Source of the DNA: Chloracidobacterium validum | GTDB lineage: Bacteria; Acidobacteriota; Blastocatellia; Chloracidobacteriales; Chloracidobacteriaceae | Assembly: GCF_018304825.1 (NCBI RefSeq) | Contig: NZ_CP072648.1 | Location: 231,501 to 295,500 of the forward strand | Direction of reading: 5' to 3' | DNA: 64,000 nucleotides | Shown here: in pieces, positions 17,243-25,660 of the stretch | Position numbering within the stretch: position 1 is the first letter of the stretch | Layout of the letters: each line of letters starts with the position of its first letter | Made by a program: the position numbers and the translations under genes | The notes under the pieces: model-generated | Seen by the model: the letters and a program-made list of their open reading frames with translations, nothing else | Told to the model about the DNA's origin: nothing | The model's database searches: none

Positions 17243-18214
17243 ATGCTGATACCCTTTTTTTTGAGAAACCGGCTGGTGGCTGGCATCCTCACGGCGGCAG
17301 TGGGGCTTTCGCCGACAGTGGTGGCGCCGTCAATCCAGGTAGCGCATGCGTCGGCGGGTGTCTCGTCGCCGCTCGTTCGGGTGCTTGCGTCAGGTAATGA
17401 CGAGCGCCAGGCCAACCTGGAAGCGGCCCGAATGATTCTGGAACAGGGCCTTACTGAAAGAAACCCCGACCGGCGGAGTGAGGCCGCGATGGCCCTGAGC
17501 CTCACGCGGGTCGAGAATAATCCCTTCCCGCTGCTCGAAACGGCCATTGCCGACAAGGATATGTACGTTCAGATCGCCACCTGCGCAACACTGGCCGGGT
17601 TGCGCGATCCGCGGGCTTTGCCATTGCTCAAGCAGGCGCTCGCCAGCGAGACCCCCGAAGTTGCCTTTGCCGCTGCCAAAGCGCTGTATCTGCAGGGCGA
17701 CCAGGAAGGAAAACTCGCTTTGCTCGACATTGCCACCGGTGAACGTAAGGCCAAGTCTAGCTATTTCTCGGCACAGCGCCGCACGATGTTTCGTGCTATG
17801 AAGACGCCCGGCGGATTTTTCCGCCTGGCATTTCGCTACGGTATTGGTTTCGCGCCCGTGCCGGGTTTGGGCATGGGACTCTCCTCCCTGGCCGGATTGC
17901 TGGCGGACGCCAATCTTTCCGGGCGTGCCCAAGCCATTGCCGCGTTGCCCCCCGTGAAGGATGACGATACCGTAGTCATGCTGCGGGAGGCGCTGACGGA
18001 TGAAGACTGGACGGTACGCGCCGCGGCCGTTCATGCCCTGGCGATGAGTGACCAGACGGATGTGCTGGGCGACCTCGTGCCCTTGTTTCAAGATAAAAAG
18101 GAAGCTGTCCGGTATCGGGCCGCCGCCGCCTACCTCCGTTTGGCAGTTGAGCCAGCCAAACCACCCCGGCAGCGGGATAGAAAGCCGTCCACACCTCGGC
18201 GCCGGAGAGATTGA
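17243..18214 (+). CDS. Secreted HEAT-repeat protein
   Basis: 323 residues. A signal peptide (about 1-36, ending near VAHASA) is followed by HEAT-type repeats at about 60-160 (RSEAAMALSLTRVENN; VQIATCATLAGLRDPRALPLL) and 225-310 (WTVRAAAVHALAMSDQ; VRYRAAAAYLRLAV). Between them lies a hydrophobic, glycine-rich stretch (FGIGFAPVPGLGMGLSSLAG-like, about 198-220) that may associate with membrane. The C-terminus is strongly basic (last 18 residues mostly Arg/Lys/Pro). No catalytic motif; a scaffold role is inferred. A clear terminator follows. Confidence 0.78.
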   Translation: MLIPFFLRNRLVAGILTAAVGLSPTVVAPSIQVAHASAGVSSPLVRVLASGNDERQANLEAARMILEQGLTERNPDRRSEAAMALSLTRVENNPFPLLETAIADKDMYVQIATCATLAGLRDPRALPLLKQALASETPEVAFAAAKALYLQGDQEGKLALLDIATGERKAKSSYFSAQRRTMFRAMKTPGGFFRLAFRYGIGFAPVPGLGMGLSSLAGLLADANLSGRAQAIAALPPVKDDDTVVMLREALTDEDWTVRAAAVHALAMSDQTDVLGDLVPLFQDKKEAVRYRAAAAYLRLAVEPAKPPRQRDRKPSTPRRRRD

Positions 18215-18244
18215 CCAAGCTTTGTTGAGGACAAGCCACAGTAT

Positions 18245-18280
18245 AGCCGCGCCCCAAGTTGCTCACCGGCGCGGCTTTTC
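18245..18280 (+). terminator. Intrinsic terminator after HEAT gene
   Basis: Stem AGCCGCGCC (18245-18253)/GGCGCGGCT (18268-18276), 14-nt loop, followed by TTTC. It isolates the ATPase operon from upstream transcription. Confidence 0.75.
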
Positions 18281-18351
18281 CGATTCTCCACTGGAGATTC
18301 GGGGGTTTGGCCTACGCCAGATTTGCCTAGGTCAGATCGGCAGGGCACGTT

Positions 18352-18501
18352 ATGGTCACGGATGAAACAACCAGTGCTAAGAGCATGATGGGCGACACAG
18401 GGTCTATGAGGCGGGCATTGCTCTCTGCTTTGATTGGCGACACAATGGTGACCAAGCCCTTGCGTAAGTGCTTAGCCGAGCGGCGGTGGACGGGTGACTA
18501 A
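18352..18501 (+). CDS. Candidate 49-residue leader protein
   Basis: ATG at 18352 with CAGGG upstream; the TAA ends 2 nt before the ATPase start. The peptide is MVTDETTSAKSMMGDTGSMR continuing to a basic C-terminus (KPLRKCLAERRWTGD). It carries a doubled motif, MMGDTGSM and LIGDTMV, 15 residues apart. It may be a genuine small protein, a translational-coupling leader, or a chance frame. An alternative start is 18385. The GC-rich basic tail is the weakest part of the case. Confidence 0.35.
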   Translation: MVTDETTSAKSMMGDTGSMRRALLSALIGDTMVTKPLRKCLAERRWTGD

Positions 18502-18503
18502 CC

Positions 18504-21500
18504 ATGGCGGTGGAAACAACCAAAACGCAAAAAATTCGTGACTGTCTGAATCTGGCCGAATTTACCCCGGTGGATTTTGCCGCACTAGGCTGGGAACGTG
18601 AACTGCTTCAGCGCGCGCTGCTGACCTATGAGTTTGGGGATATTCTCCAACGCTTGAGTGAGCGCCTGGTCGAGCCAACGCCAGACGGTCACCGCGCTTC
18701 GCTGTTGGTCGGGCCGCCTGGGAGTGGAAAGTCGTACCTCCTGCGACTGGTGTGCGCGCTAGCCCAGGCGGCTGGCAAACCGTTTGGGCAAGGTTCGCGG
18801 CGGCTGCAAGACATTCATGCCCAGCTTGGGCCGCGGCGGTGGCAGGTTGTGAGCCTGTATGGTGACCAAGTCAACGTGTCTGATCCATCCCTCGCGCCAC
18901 TTGATTACCTGGGGCGTTTCATCAACTACGCCTTGAAGTCGGACCTGTCATCTTCGGCGAAGGCCACCCCCTCGGCGGATGACCTGTTGTCGGCTTGCCG
19001 CTCCATTCCCCAAAGCGATGGCATTGTCATACTCATTGACGGGCTTGATGACATATTGCAGTCCAGGACGCCCCGAACGGCCGGGCTGGTGGTGGAAACA
19101 CTCGTGCTGTTGAGCCAGCTTTCGTGTCAATTACCGTTGAGTGTTTATGTTTCAGCGACTGACATTTTGCTTGATAGTGTCAAGGGGCGTCGGCTGTCGG
19201 CCGACCAGATTGCCGAACTTCTGAAGCACTATCAGATTCAATACCTTGGCGAAAACGCCATTCCAGCCCTCATTGGCGCACACCTGCTGACCAAAAACGC
19301 CCGGCAGCGGCATGCCGTGACGCAGGTTCGCGAGCAGCTTCAGGCAAAGTTGCCTGAGCTTCAGCTCGATGAACCACGGCTCATCAACCTGTATCCGCTC
19401 CACCCAATGGCCTGGGATATTGGCGCGCGATTGCGGCGCTACCTGAGCGGCTTTTCTTTTCCGGCCTTTGCACTCAAAGCTGCTGAACGCATTCGGAACC
19501 GCCCGGCGGAAAGCCTCTTCACGGTGGACGAAATGTTCGATGCGCTTGAGCCGTTGCTGCGCGCTGCGCCTCCGCTCGCCTATGCTTTTGAAAACTACGA
19601 CCAGGCGATAGCGGCTGTCATTCCACGCATCAGTCAAGGGCAGCGCCTGCACACACGCATGCTGCTCAAAGCAGTATTGATGCACTCGCTCGCCGGCATT
19701 CCAGCGACGGTCCGCGACCTGACCAACGGGATTCTCTTTTATGACCTCTATGGTCAGAAACCCACCTACAAACTATCGGCCGCGCTGCTTCAACAAATCA
19801 AGGCGTTGACCAAGTCGGTCATTACCATCGGCGATGACCCGAATGAGCGCGAATATCGTTTCGCGTTGCAGCCTGGCGAGGCGCTCGACAATCTCGTTGA
19901 TGCTCAAGCCAGCACGATAACTGACAACGATCCCCGGATTAACCTGGCTTTGCTGGCCTCCGGCGGCCAGCTCTTCGATGACTTCCCATTTGGACTGGGT
20001 GATGGAGGCGACAAGCTCTGGAGTATTCGCTGCGCCCACCTCTGGCATATCATCCGGCAGGATGCGCTAGGGGTTGTGTGGGAGCCGGCGCAAGCCCACC
20101 GCGGCAGCGACTACCAGATGCGCGTTCACTTTCCGCGGCGGGTTGGGCAGGCCGACTTTGACCTCGACAACTTACGCGCCGATGAACCTGGGGTGCATTG
20201 GCTGCCCGGCGCGCTCGATAATGATGACGTCTGGACACTCAAGCGGCTGGTTTGCCTGTCTGATCCAACGCTGCTTGGCGGCGGTGTTCCGACCGACGAC
20301 ATTGCGCAACAAGTCTCTGATGCCACCCGCCAAGCGGGTGTCGCGCTGTTCCGTCGCAAGTATCTATCCGAAGGCCGTTTTGTCTTCCGAAGCGGCACGG
20401 TCAGTGATGTTCCACCACCAACCATGCCGGCACCGTGGCAAATGTGGGAGTGGCTGCTCCCACTCACGTCACCCATTTCGCCGGAAGGCGTACCGGAGGC
20501 GCTATCGCTCGATGCGGCCCTGTGGATCGGCCACCTCGTGGCGCCGACGCGCCAGCGCGTCGAGATGTGCATTCCAGAAGACGTGGACCGGGCGCTTTCA
20601 GAACTGGGCGCTTATTATCAAGCCTGGCGGCAGCGCGATCTTTCAAAAGCTGTCGAAGCCCTGTCACAAGCGCCTGAGCAAGAGACCGAGATTTGGGAGG
20701 CAATCGAAACCATCCGGCGGTTTGACCGGGTTGCGTCCCATGTGCGCCACGCCTTGCTGCGAAAGTCCATTGCGGAAGAGATGGAAGAGGTCATGTTCCT
20801 GTTTGACAGCGACCTCGATGCGCTGTGGCGCGACCGCGCCAGGCTGGAGGCGGTCTATAGTTACCGTCAGGCGCAGGCCAGTAGCGAAGCCAAGCTCCGC
20901 TACCTCAATGAAAGCTTCCCAACCAATAACCCTGTTGCCGAACGGATTCGTTCAACTTTCAAACTGCGGGGAGCGCCGGCTTGGCAGTTGTTTTACCCAA
21001 ACCATCGCAAGCAGGTGGACTTGGCCTTCGGGGCTTTTCAGCCGGTTTATGCCGAGTATTACACCTTGCTTCACGCCGGCGCGACGCAATCCAATGTCAT
21101 CGAGCCACTGTGCACGCGCCTGGTTTCAAGCCCAGAGTGGCGCAACATGGAAATGCTCACCCAGTTGAGCATGAGTCGGCAGGACTTTCTGGTGGATGCG
21201 ATCAATGAAATTTCCAACCTCTACCAAATGGTCTGCACCGAGCCGGTTGAGGAAATTCTCCTGACGCAGCCCAAATGCCGCTGCGGTTTCGCCCCAGAGG
21301 AAGCCGGCCGGCTGAAAGCTGCCGAAGAGCGGGCGCTCGGCCTGGTGCGCCGCGGCCTCGACATTCACCGTGATATTCTTCGAGGACTACGGGATGACAT
21401 CCGTGAGCGCCTCAAGCGGCGGCGGCAGCAAGTTTCGCCGGAGACGATTCACAAGATTGCGGCTCTTGTTGGGAACGATGAGATGCCACTGCTCGACGAC

Positions 21501-21539
21501 GAGACGATTCGAGTTCTGAATGAAGTGCTCACCGAGTGA
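18504..21539 (+). CDS. Large P-loop ATPase, DUF6079/BrxC-like
   Basis: 1011 residues. The N-terminus reads like BREX-type BrxC/PglY and DUF6079 ATPases: a TYEFGDILQRLSERL segment leads into Walker A G70-PPGSGKS-77, a Walker B-type strand GIVILIDGLDDIL (173-185), and VYVSATD (214-220) in sensor-1 position. Residues 270-700 are mostly helical with no other recognisable domain. Near the C-terminus, around 915-940, C-x(14)-C-x-C-G forms a zinc-binding-like cluster before a basic coiled-coil-like end (RGLRDDIRERLKRRRQQ). No BREX, Pgl or DISARM partners are nearby. It heads an operon with a small protein, PII and Amt. Family likeness is by pattern only; biological role unknown. Confidence 0.75.
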   Translation: MAVETTKTQKIRDCLNLAEFTPVDFAALGWERELLQRALLTYEFGDILQRLSERLVEPTPDGHRASLLVGPPGSGKSYLLRLVCALAQAAGKPFGQGSRRLQDIHAQLGPRRWQVVSLYGDQVNVSDPSLAPLDYLGRFINYALKSDLSSSAKATPSADDLLSACRSIPQSDGIVILIDGLDDILQSRTPRTAGLVVETLVLLSQLSCQLPLSVYVSATDILLDSVKGRRLSADQIAELLKHYQIQYLGENAIPALIGAHLLTKNARQRHAVTQVREQLQAKLPELQLDEPRLINLYPLHPMAWDIGARLRRYLSGFSFPAFALKAAERIRNRPAESLFTVDEMFDALEPLLRAAPPLAYAFENYDQAIAAVIPRISQGQRLHTRMLLKAVLMHSLAGIPATVRDLTNGILFYDLYGQKPTYKLSAALLQQIKALTKSVITIGDDPNEREYRFALQPGEALDNLVDAQASTITDNDPRINLALLASGGQLFDDFPFGLGDGGDKLWSIRCAHLWHIIRQDALGVVWEPAQAHRGSDYQMRVHFPRRVGQADFDLDNLRADEPGVHWLPGALDNDDVWTLKRLVCLSDPTLLGGGVPTDDIAQQVSDATRQAGVALFRRKYLSEGRFVFRSGTVSDVPPPTMPAPWQMWEWLLPLTSPISPEGVPEALSLDAALWIGHLVAPTRQRVEMCIPEDVDRALSELGAYYQAWRQRDLSKAVEALSQAPEQETEIWEAIETIRRFDRVASHVRHALLRKSIAEEMEEVMFLFDSDLDALWRDRARLEAVYSYRQAQASSEAKLRYLNESFPTNNPVAERIRSTFKLRGAPAWQLFYPNHRKQVDLAFGAFQPVYAEYYTLLHAGATQSNVIEPLCTRLVSSPEWRNMEMLTQLSMSRQDFLVDAINEISNLYQMVCTEPVEEILLTQPKCRCGFAPEEAGRLKAAEERALGLVRRGLDIHRDILRGLRDDIRERLKRRRQQVSPETIHKIAALVGNDEMPLLDDETIRVLNEVLTE

Positions 21540-21886
21540 CGCCCCCGGTCACCCTCGGCGTTGCGCTTGGTGGACGGCTCACCATGGTCAAAACGGAACG
21601 CACCTATCTCGGCAAGCTCGGTATGATTTTCAACTCCCGCTATCTTACTCAGACTGATGACGACCGGGTGGAGTATCGCTACATTGCCGCGTGCGGCGAG
21701 AGCTATCTGTTTGAAGTCGTCGGGGATGATGTGTACGTCGTGGCGGAACAGGGCACCTTTGATGAGTTCGAGGCCTATGCTCGTCACCTGGCCGAAGAAG
21801 TGTACCCAGCTCAGCGGGCGACTTGGGAGACCGTTGCGGCGGAACCCCTGCCGAAGCTGGTAGATGATGGAGAGCCAACGGTATGA
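21536..21886 (+). CDS. Small unknown protein between ATPase and PII
   Basis: 116 residues from a GTG that overlaps the ATPase stop (GTGA); an internal ATG at 21584 gives 100 residues starting MVKTERTYLGKLG and is equally possible. It is acidic (TDDDRVEYRY, VVGDDVYVV, DEFEAY) with alternating beta-strand-like segments then a helix (TFDEFEAYARHLAEEVYP). No known family recognised. Its stop overlaps the PII start (ATGA). Position between an ATPase and PII suggests an adaptor (inference only). Confidence 0.75.
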   Translation: MTPPVTLGVALGGRLTMVKTERTYLGKLGMIFNSRYLTQTDDDRVEYRYIAACGESYLFEVVGDDVYVVAEQGTFDEFEAYARHLAEEVYPAQRATWETVAAEPLPKLVDDGEPTV

Positions 21887-22305
21887 AGCTGATTACAGCA
21901 ATCATTCGCCCAGAGCGGCTGGCGGATGTCAAATCGGCCCTTTTCCGGGTCGGCGTAACCGGTCTGTCGGTGAGTGGGATTCGCGGCCACGGCGGAGAAC
22001 CAGAGATTGTCGAACACGTCCGCGGTCAACGCATCGTGGTTGAGTTTACGGAAAAGGTTGAGTTACGAATGGCGGTATCTGAACCATTCGTTGAGCCGGC
22101 TATCAACGCGATTCTGTCCGCGGCCAGAACCGGATCGGTTGGCGACGGGAAAATCTTTGTCCAGCCCCTGGAGCGCGTGATTCGTATCCGTACCGGCGAG
22201 GAAAATGAAGCGGCGCTGACGCCGCTCACGGCAGATGAAGTTCAAGCGCGAGCTTTGCAAGAAACGCCCGGCAAAACGACCGGCAAGCTTGGGAAGACAC
22301 CATGA
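21883..22305 (+). CDS. PII-family signal protein with non-canonical T-loop
   Basis: 140 residues. It aligns without gaps to GlnB through residue 108: core strand MKLITAIIRPERL, and the ATP-site signatures GSVGDGKIF (85-93) and RIRTGEENEAAL. The T-loop is altered: Tyr51, the uridylylation site, is Ile, Tyr46 is Val, Gln39 (a 2-oxoglutarate/Mg-ATP contact) is Glu and Arg38 is Gly; Lys58 is kept. A 28-residue C-terminal tail is extra. It likely binds adenine nucleotide but cannot be uridylylated at position 51, and 2-oxoglutarate sensing may be changed. ATGA overlaps on both sides couple it to the unknown protein and to Amt; PII proteins commonly gate Amt channels. Confidence 0.9.
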   Translation: MKLITAIIRPERLADVKSALFRVGVTGLSVSGIRGHGGEPEIVEHVRGQRIVVEFTEKVELRMAVSEPFVEPAINAILSAARTGSVGDGKIFVQPLERVIRIRTGEENEAALTPLTADEVQARALQETPGKTTGKLGKTP

Positions 22306-23597
22306 ACGAAACGGGTATTTCGGCTGGCGACACGGCGTGGCTCCTGGTTTCAGCCGCCTTGGTTTTTTTGATGACGCCTGGTCTGGCGTTTTTTTATGGC
22401 GGACTCGTCAACCGCCGGCACGTTCTCAACACCCTGATGATGGCCTTTGGCGCGCTCTGCGTGGCGGCAGTCATGTGGGTGCTGGTTGGCTATTCGTTGG
22501 CCTTTGCGCCGGGCGGCGCGCTGGTGGGTGGGTTGACGTGGGCTGGCTTTCAGACCGTGGGGGATGCCCCGCAGTCCGACTATGCGGCTACCGTACCGCA
22601 TCTGGCCTTCGCGGCTTTTCAGGGGATGTTCGCTGTGATTACCCCGGCCCTGATTGCCGGCGCGGTCGTGGGACGCATGGACTTTCGGGCCTATTTGCTC
22701 TTCGTTGCGCTGTGGTGCGTTGGGGTCTATGCCCCGGTCGCCCACTGGGTGTGGGGCCTCGGTGGATGGATTCGTGCATCTGGGGCGCTGGATTTTGCTG
22801 GTGGGACAGTGGTGCATATTACCGCCGGAAGCGCAGCGCTGGTTGCAGCGGCCCTGGTCGGCGCGCGCGCGGATGTCACGCGGTCGCCCCTGCGTCCGCA
22901 CAACGTCCCATTCGTGCTGCTTGGGGCGGGGCTGCTGTGGTTTGGGTGGTTTGGATTCAACGCCGGCTCGGCGCTCACGGCCGGGGGGCTGGCCAGTCTG
23001 GCGTTGGTGACGACGCACCTGAGCGCCGCCGCCGCGGTTTTGGTGTGGCTAGGCCTTGAGACGATCCGTACCGGCAAGGCCACCGCCGTTGGAGCAGCGA
23101 CGGCAGCCGTTGTTGGGTTGGTGGGCATCACACCCGCCGCCGGCTTCGTGTCGCCGCTGGCCGCGCTTGCCATTGGCGGACTCACCGCCGCCATCTGCTA
23201 CGCAGCCATCCAGTGGCGGTCCCGCCTCGCCCTGGATGATACCCTCGATGTCTTTGCCTGCCATGGTGTTGGCGGCATCTGTGGGGCGCTGCTGACCGGC
23301 ATCTTTGCCCAGCAGTCGCTCAACGCGGGCGGGGCTGACGGCTTGCTGGCGGGCAACCCAAAACTCCTGCTCACGCAGTTGATTGCCGTGGTGGCGACGC
23401 TTGGCTACACCCTGGTGGCGACGTTCATGTTGTTGAAGCTGGTGGGACTCATTCTGCCATTGCGTTTGTCACTCGCCCATGAGATGGAAGGTATTGACCG
23501 ACATGCCCATGGCGAAACGGCCTACCATGAGACAACCGGCGACGATGTATTCGGACTAGGCGCGCCATCCGATGGACTTGACCCAGCCGTGATGTAG
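22302..23597 (+). CDS. amt: Ammonium transporter (Amt family)
   Basis: 431 residues with 11 membrane helices. The twin-histidine pore is present: H172 in FAGGTVVHITAG and H321 in DVFACHGVGGICG. Other Amt hallmarks are TPGLAFFYGGLVNRR (25-39), FGWFGFNAGSAL (214-225) and the cytoplasmic tail EMEGIDRHAHGETAY, the region PII trimers contact. It begins with ATG overlapping the PII stop. Amt proteins conduct ammonium/ammonia across the inner membrane. The unusual PII upstream is its likely partner. A terminator-like hairpin follows. Confidence 0.93.
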   Translation: MNETGISAGDTAWLLVSAALVFLMTPGLAFFYGGLVNRRHVLNTLMMAFGALCVAAVMWVLVGYSLAFAPGGALVGGLTWAGFQTVGDAPQSDYAATVPHLAFAAFQGMFAVITPALIAGAVVGRMDFRAYLLFVALWCVGVYAPVAHWVWGLGGWIRASGALDFAGGTVVHITAGSAALVAAALVGARADVTRSPLRPHNVPFVLLGAGLLWFGWFGFNAGSALTAGGLASLALVTTHLSAAAAVLVWLGLETIRTGKATAVGAATAAVVGLVGITPAAGFVSPLAALAIGGLTAAICYAAIQWRSRLALDDTLDVFACHGVGGICGALLTGIFAQQSLNAGGADGLLAGNPKLLLTQLIAVVATLGYTLVATFMLLKLVGLILPLRLSLAHEMEGIDRHAHGETAYHETTGDDVFGLGAPSDGLDPAVM

Positions 23598-23616
23598 CCG
23601 TCTCCGGTGAAACGTT

Positions 23617-23660
23617 GTGCCTGATGTTGCCGTTCACCCAGGCACGTTGACTCGTTTTGT
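23617..23660 (+). terminator. Probable intrinsic terminator after amt
   Basis: GTGCCTG (23617-23623)/CAGGCAC (23639-23645) with a 15-nt loop, flanked by AACG/CGTT and followed by GACTCGTTTTGTTG. A competing stem GGTGAA-CG/CGTTCACC overlaps it. It argues that the next gene begins after 23660. Confidence 0.5.
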
Positions 23661-23680
23661 TGATTGACTTTGGTGCAACT

Positions 23681-24163
23681 GTGGAAAGTATCGCCCGACT
23701 CATTCCTGACGTAGTCAAGTTCGCCGACGGGCAAGACGATGTGCTGGCCGCGGCCTGTGGCGCGGCCTGGGCGCTTGCCGTCGGGGATGCCACGCTCAAG
23801 GCGAGCCGGGTGGTGAGCCTCACCGGGCGGACGCTCACCGTGGCGACCCATGACGCCCGGTGGAAACGCCAACTCGAAGCAATTGCGCCGCAAATTCTCT
23901 TCCAGCTCAACCACATCCTGCGTCAAACGCTGGTGACTCGCATTCACCTCACCGTGGATGAAAAGTTTGTCGCCCTAGCCCGGTACAAGCCACCATCTCC
24001 ACCGCTGCCGGTTGCCGTGCTGCCAGAAGACCTTGTCTCCAGCGCCAGCGTGATTACGGATGAGTCCATGCGCGCTCAGTTCCTGCGCTTGGCGGCGGCT
24101 TGTCTGGCCCGTGACCGCCAAATGGAGTCCGCCAGTCGCCACCCTGAACCGCGGAAGACGTAG
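23681..24163 (+). CDS. DUF721/DciA-like protein
   Basis: About 160 residues from the GTG at 23681; TTG codons at 23657/23660 are alternatives but lie in the terminator-like sequence. Residues about 20-100 match the DciA/DUF721 core: AAWALAVGDATLKASRVVSLTGRTLTVATHD, WKRQLEAIAPQILFQLN and a closing basic strand. DciA is the ancestral loader of the replicative helicase DnaB; short proteins of this domain also occur with unknown roles. The C-terminal 60 residues (Pro-rich, then helical) are not conserved-looking. No ribosome-binding site clearly fixes the start. Confidence 0.65.
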   Translation: MESIARLIPDVVKFADGQDDVLAAACGAAWALAVGDATLKASRVVSLTGRTLTVATHDARWKRQLEAIAPQILFQLNHILRQTLVTRIHLTVDEKFVALARYKPPSPPLPVAVLPEDLVSSASVITDESMRAQFLRLAAACLARDRQMESASRHPEPRKT

Positions 24164-24286
24164 AACGGCGGAAGAAGCAGGTGCGCGCCCGAGGCTCACG
24201 CAGTAGATTGGCGGCACAACGCTTGAGTGAGTCTTTCGCCGCCTGGCTTTTCGCGCATATTCCACCGTCAGCGGCAAGGCATCAGC

Positions 24287-25660
24287 ATGGCTATGTTCGT
24301 TTGCGCTGTTTGTCACTACGCGCTTGACGACGATCTGCGTATCTCTGCTTCGGGAATGTCGCGTTTGTCCCGCGATCTGCTGCATCTCAACCTGCCGCAC
24401 TGGGATGAACGGGACGCTGTGTGTCGGGACTGCCTCGACCGGTTCACCCACGCCCGTTCGCGGGTTGGCTTGTATCTTCCCTCGCCAAGCAGCACGCCCC
24501 CACCGAAGTTCAAGATTTTACCGACCCCTTTACGGCTTGGGGCGAGTCCACGCTACACGGGGCGGGGCATCACCATCGCGTTCTTGGATTCCGGTTTTTA
24601 TCCCCACCCAGACATCACTCAGCCGGTTAACCGGATTCTGCACTACCACAATGTCCTGACGCGCCGAACCGACCCGGCCGAGTTGGAAGCCCCAGATGAT
24701 TCGAGCTGGCACGGTTTGATGACTTCGGTCGTTGCGGCCGGCAACGGCTTTCAGTCCAAGGGGCTATACCGTGGGATTGCTTCGAGCGCCAGGCTGGTGT
24801 TGATCAAGGTCGGCACGACGCGCCGGATTTACCACGATGACATTCGGCGCGGATTGGATTGGGTGTATCGGCACCACAGGCGATTTGGCATCCGGGTTGT
24901 CAACATTTCCTGCGGCGGCGACTACGAAGCTTCCTACCTCACGGATGCCCTCTCGCAATCGGCCGAGCGTCTGGTCAAGGCCGGGGTGGTGGTCATCGCG
25001 GCCAGTGGGAACGCCGGACATCAGGCAGCTCACCCGGTTCTGCCACCGGCGAGCGCGCCATCGGTCATTGCCGTCGGTGGCTTTGACGACAAAAACACGC
25101 TCGACCCAAACGAACACGATGTGTACCACTCTAGCTATGGCGTGACGATGGACGGCCTTCAGAAGCCGGAGATCATTGCGCCGAGCATCTGGATTGCCGC
25201 TCCGATCCTGCCCGGAACCCCGACGGCACAGCAGGCCGCGCTGTACGAACAGCTTACCCGTGTGCCGGATAGCGAACTCAAGTCTGTGCTGGCCCAGCAG
25301 CCGGGCATTGACCCAGAGCTGGATACCGCATCCCACCTTGAGCCGTATCAACTCCGCTTGCTCGTCGAAGGCAAAATGCGGAATGAGAACGTGATTTCGG
25401 GACACTACAAACACGTGGACGGCACTTCCTTTGCCGCGCCCATCGTCTCGTCCATCGTGGCCCAGATGCTGGAAGTCAACCCGCGGCTGACGCCACAGCA
25501 GATCAAGCGCATTCTCATTCGCACCGCGCGCCGACTGCCCAACATCGAGCCTGACCGACAAGGTTGGGGTGTGGTCAATGCGCGCCAGGCAGTGGCGGCC
25601 GCCCTCAACGGCGGCGACGTATTCCCGTCAGGGAATGACCTCAACCTCAACGGGCAATGA
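24287..25660 (+). CDS. Subtilisin-like (S8) serine protease with N-terminal zinc-ribbon-like domain
   Basis: 457 residues from the ATG at 24287 (AAGG 8 nt upstream). The catalytic triad is complete: D101 (IAFLDSGFYPHPDI), H142 (SSWHGLMTSVVAAGNG), S381 (GTSFAAPIVSS), with oxyanion-hole N242 (AASGNAG). No signal peptide or pro-domain. The first 55 residues instead carry two Cys pairs, C6-x2-C9 and C46-x2-C49, a zinc-ribbon-like pattern. An insert of about 70 residues (300-370) separates the Asn and Ser motifs. The protein is therefore probably cytoplasmic. Its 3' end overlaps the convergent FnIII gene by 33 bp. Confidence 0.88.
   Translation: MAMFVCAVCHYALDDDLRISASGMSRLSRDLLHLNLPHWDERDAVCRDCLDRFTHARSRVGLYLPSPSSTPPPKFKILPTPLRLGASPRYTGRGITIAFLDSGFYPHPDITQPVNRILHYHNVLTRRTDPAELEAPDDSSWHGLMTSVVAAGNGFQSKGLYRGIASSARLVLIKVGTTRRIYHDDIRRGLDWVYRHHRRFGIRVVNISCGGDYEASYLTDALSQSAERLVKAGVVVIAASGNAGHQAAHPVLPPASAPSVIAVGGFDDKNTLDPNEHDVYHSSYGVTMDGLQKPEIIAPSIWIAAPILPGTPTAQQAALYEQLTRVPDSELKSVLAQQPGIDPELDTASHLEPYQLRLLVEGKMRNENVISGHYKHVDGTSFAAPIVSSIVAQMLEVNPRLTPQQIKRILIRTARRLPNIEPDRQGWGVVNARQAVAAALNGGDVFPSGNDLNLNGQ

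Larger units (their letters stand above)
18215..18503. other. Region between HEAT gene and ATPase gene
   Basis: Contains the terminator at 18245-18280, a second weaker hairpin (CCGATTCTCCA/CTGGAGATTCGG, about 18280-18302), a 49-codon candidate ORF (18352-18501), and GGCGACACA repeated at 18391-18399 and 18436-18444 inside that ORF. Confidence 0.5.

Noticed and set aside
18504-21539. BREX or Pgl phage-defence island
   Set aside because: Only the ATPase resembles a BREX component; no methyltransferase, phosphatase (PglZ) or Lon-like protein is nearby.
22235-23059. 274-codon plus-strand frame inside the PII and amt genes
   Set aside because: It is an out-of-frame shadow; the PII and Amt frames carry all conserved motifs.
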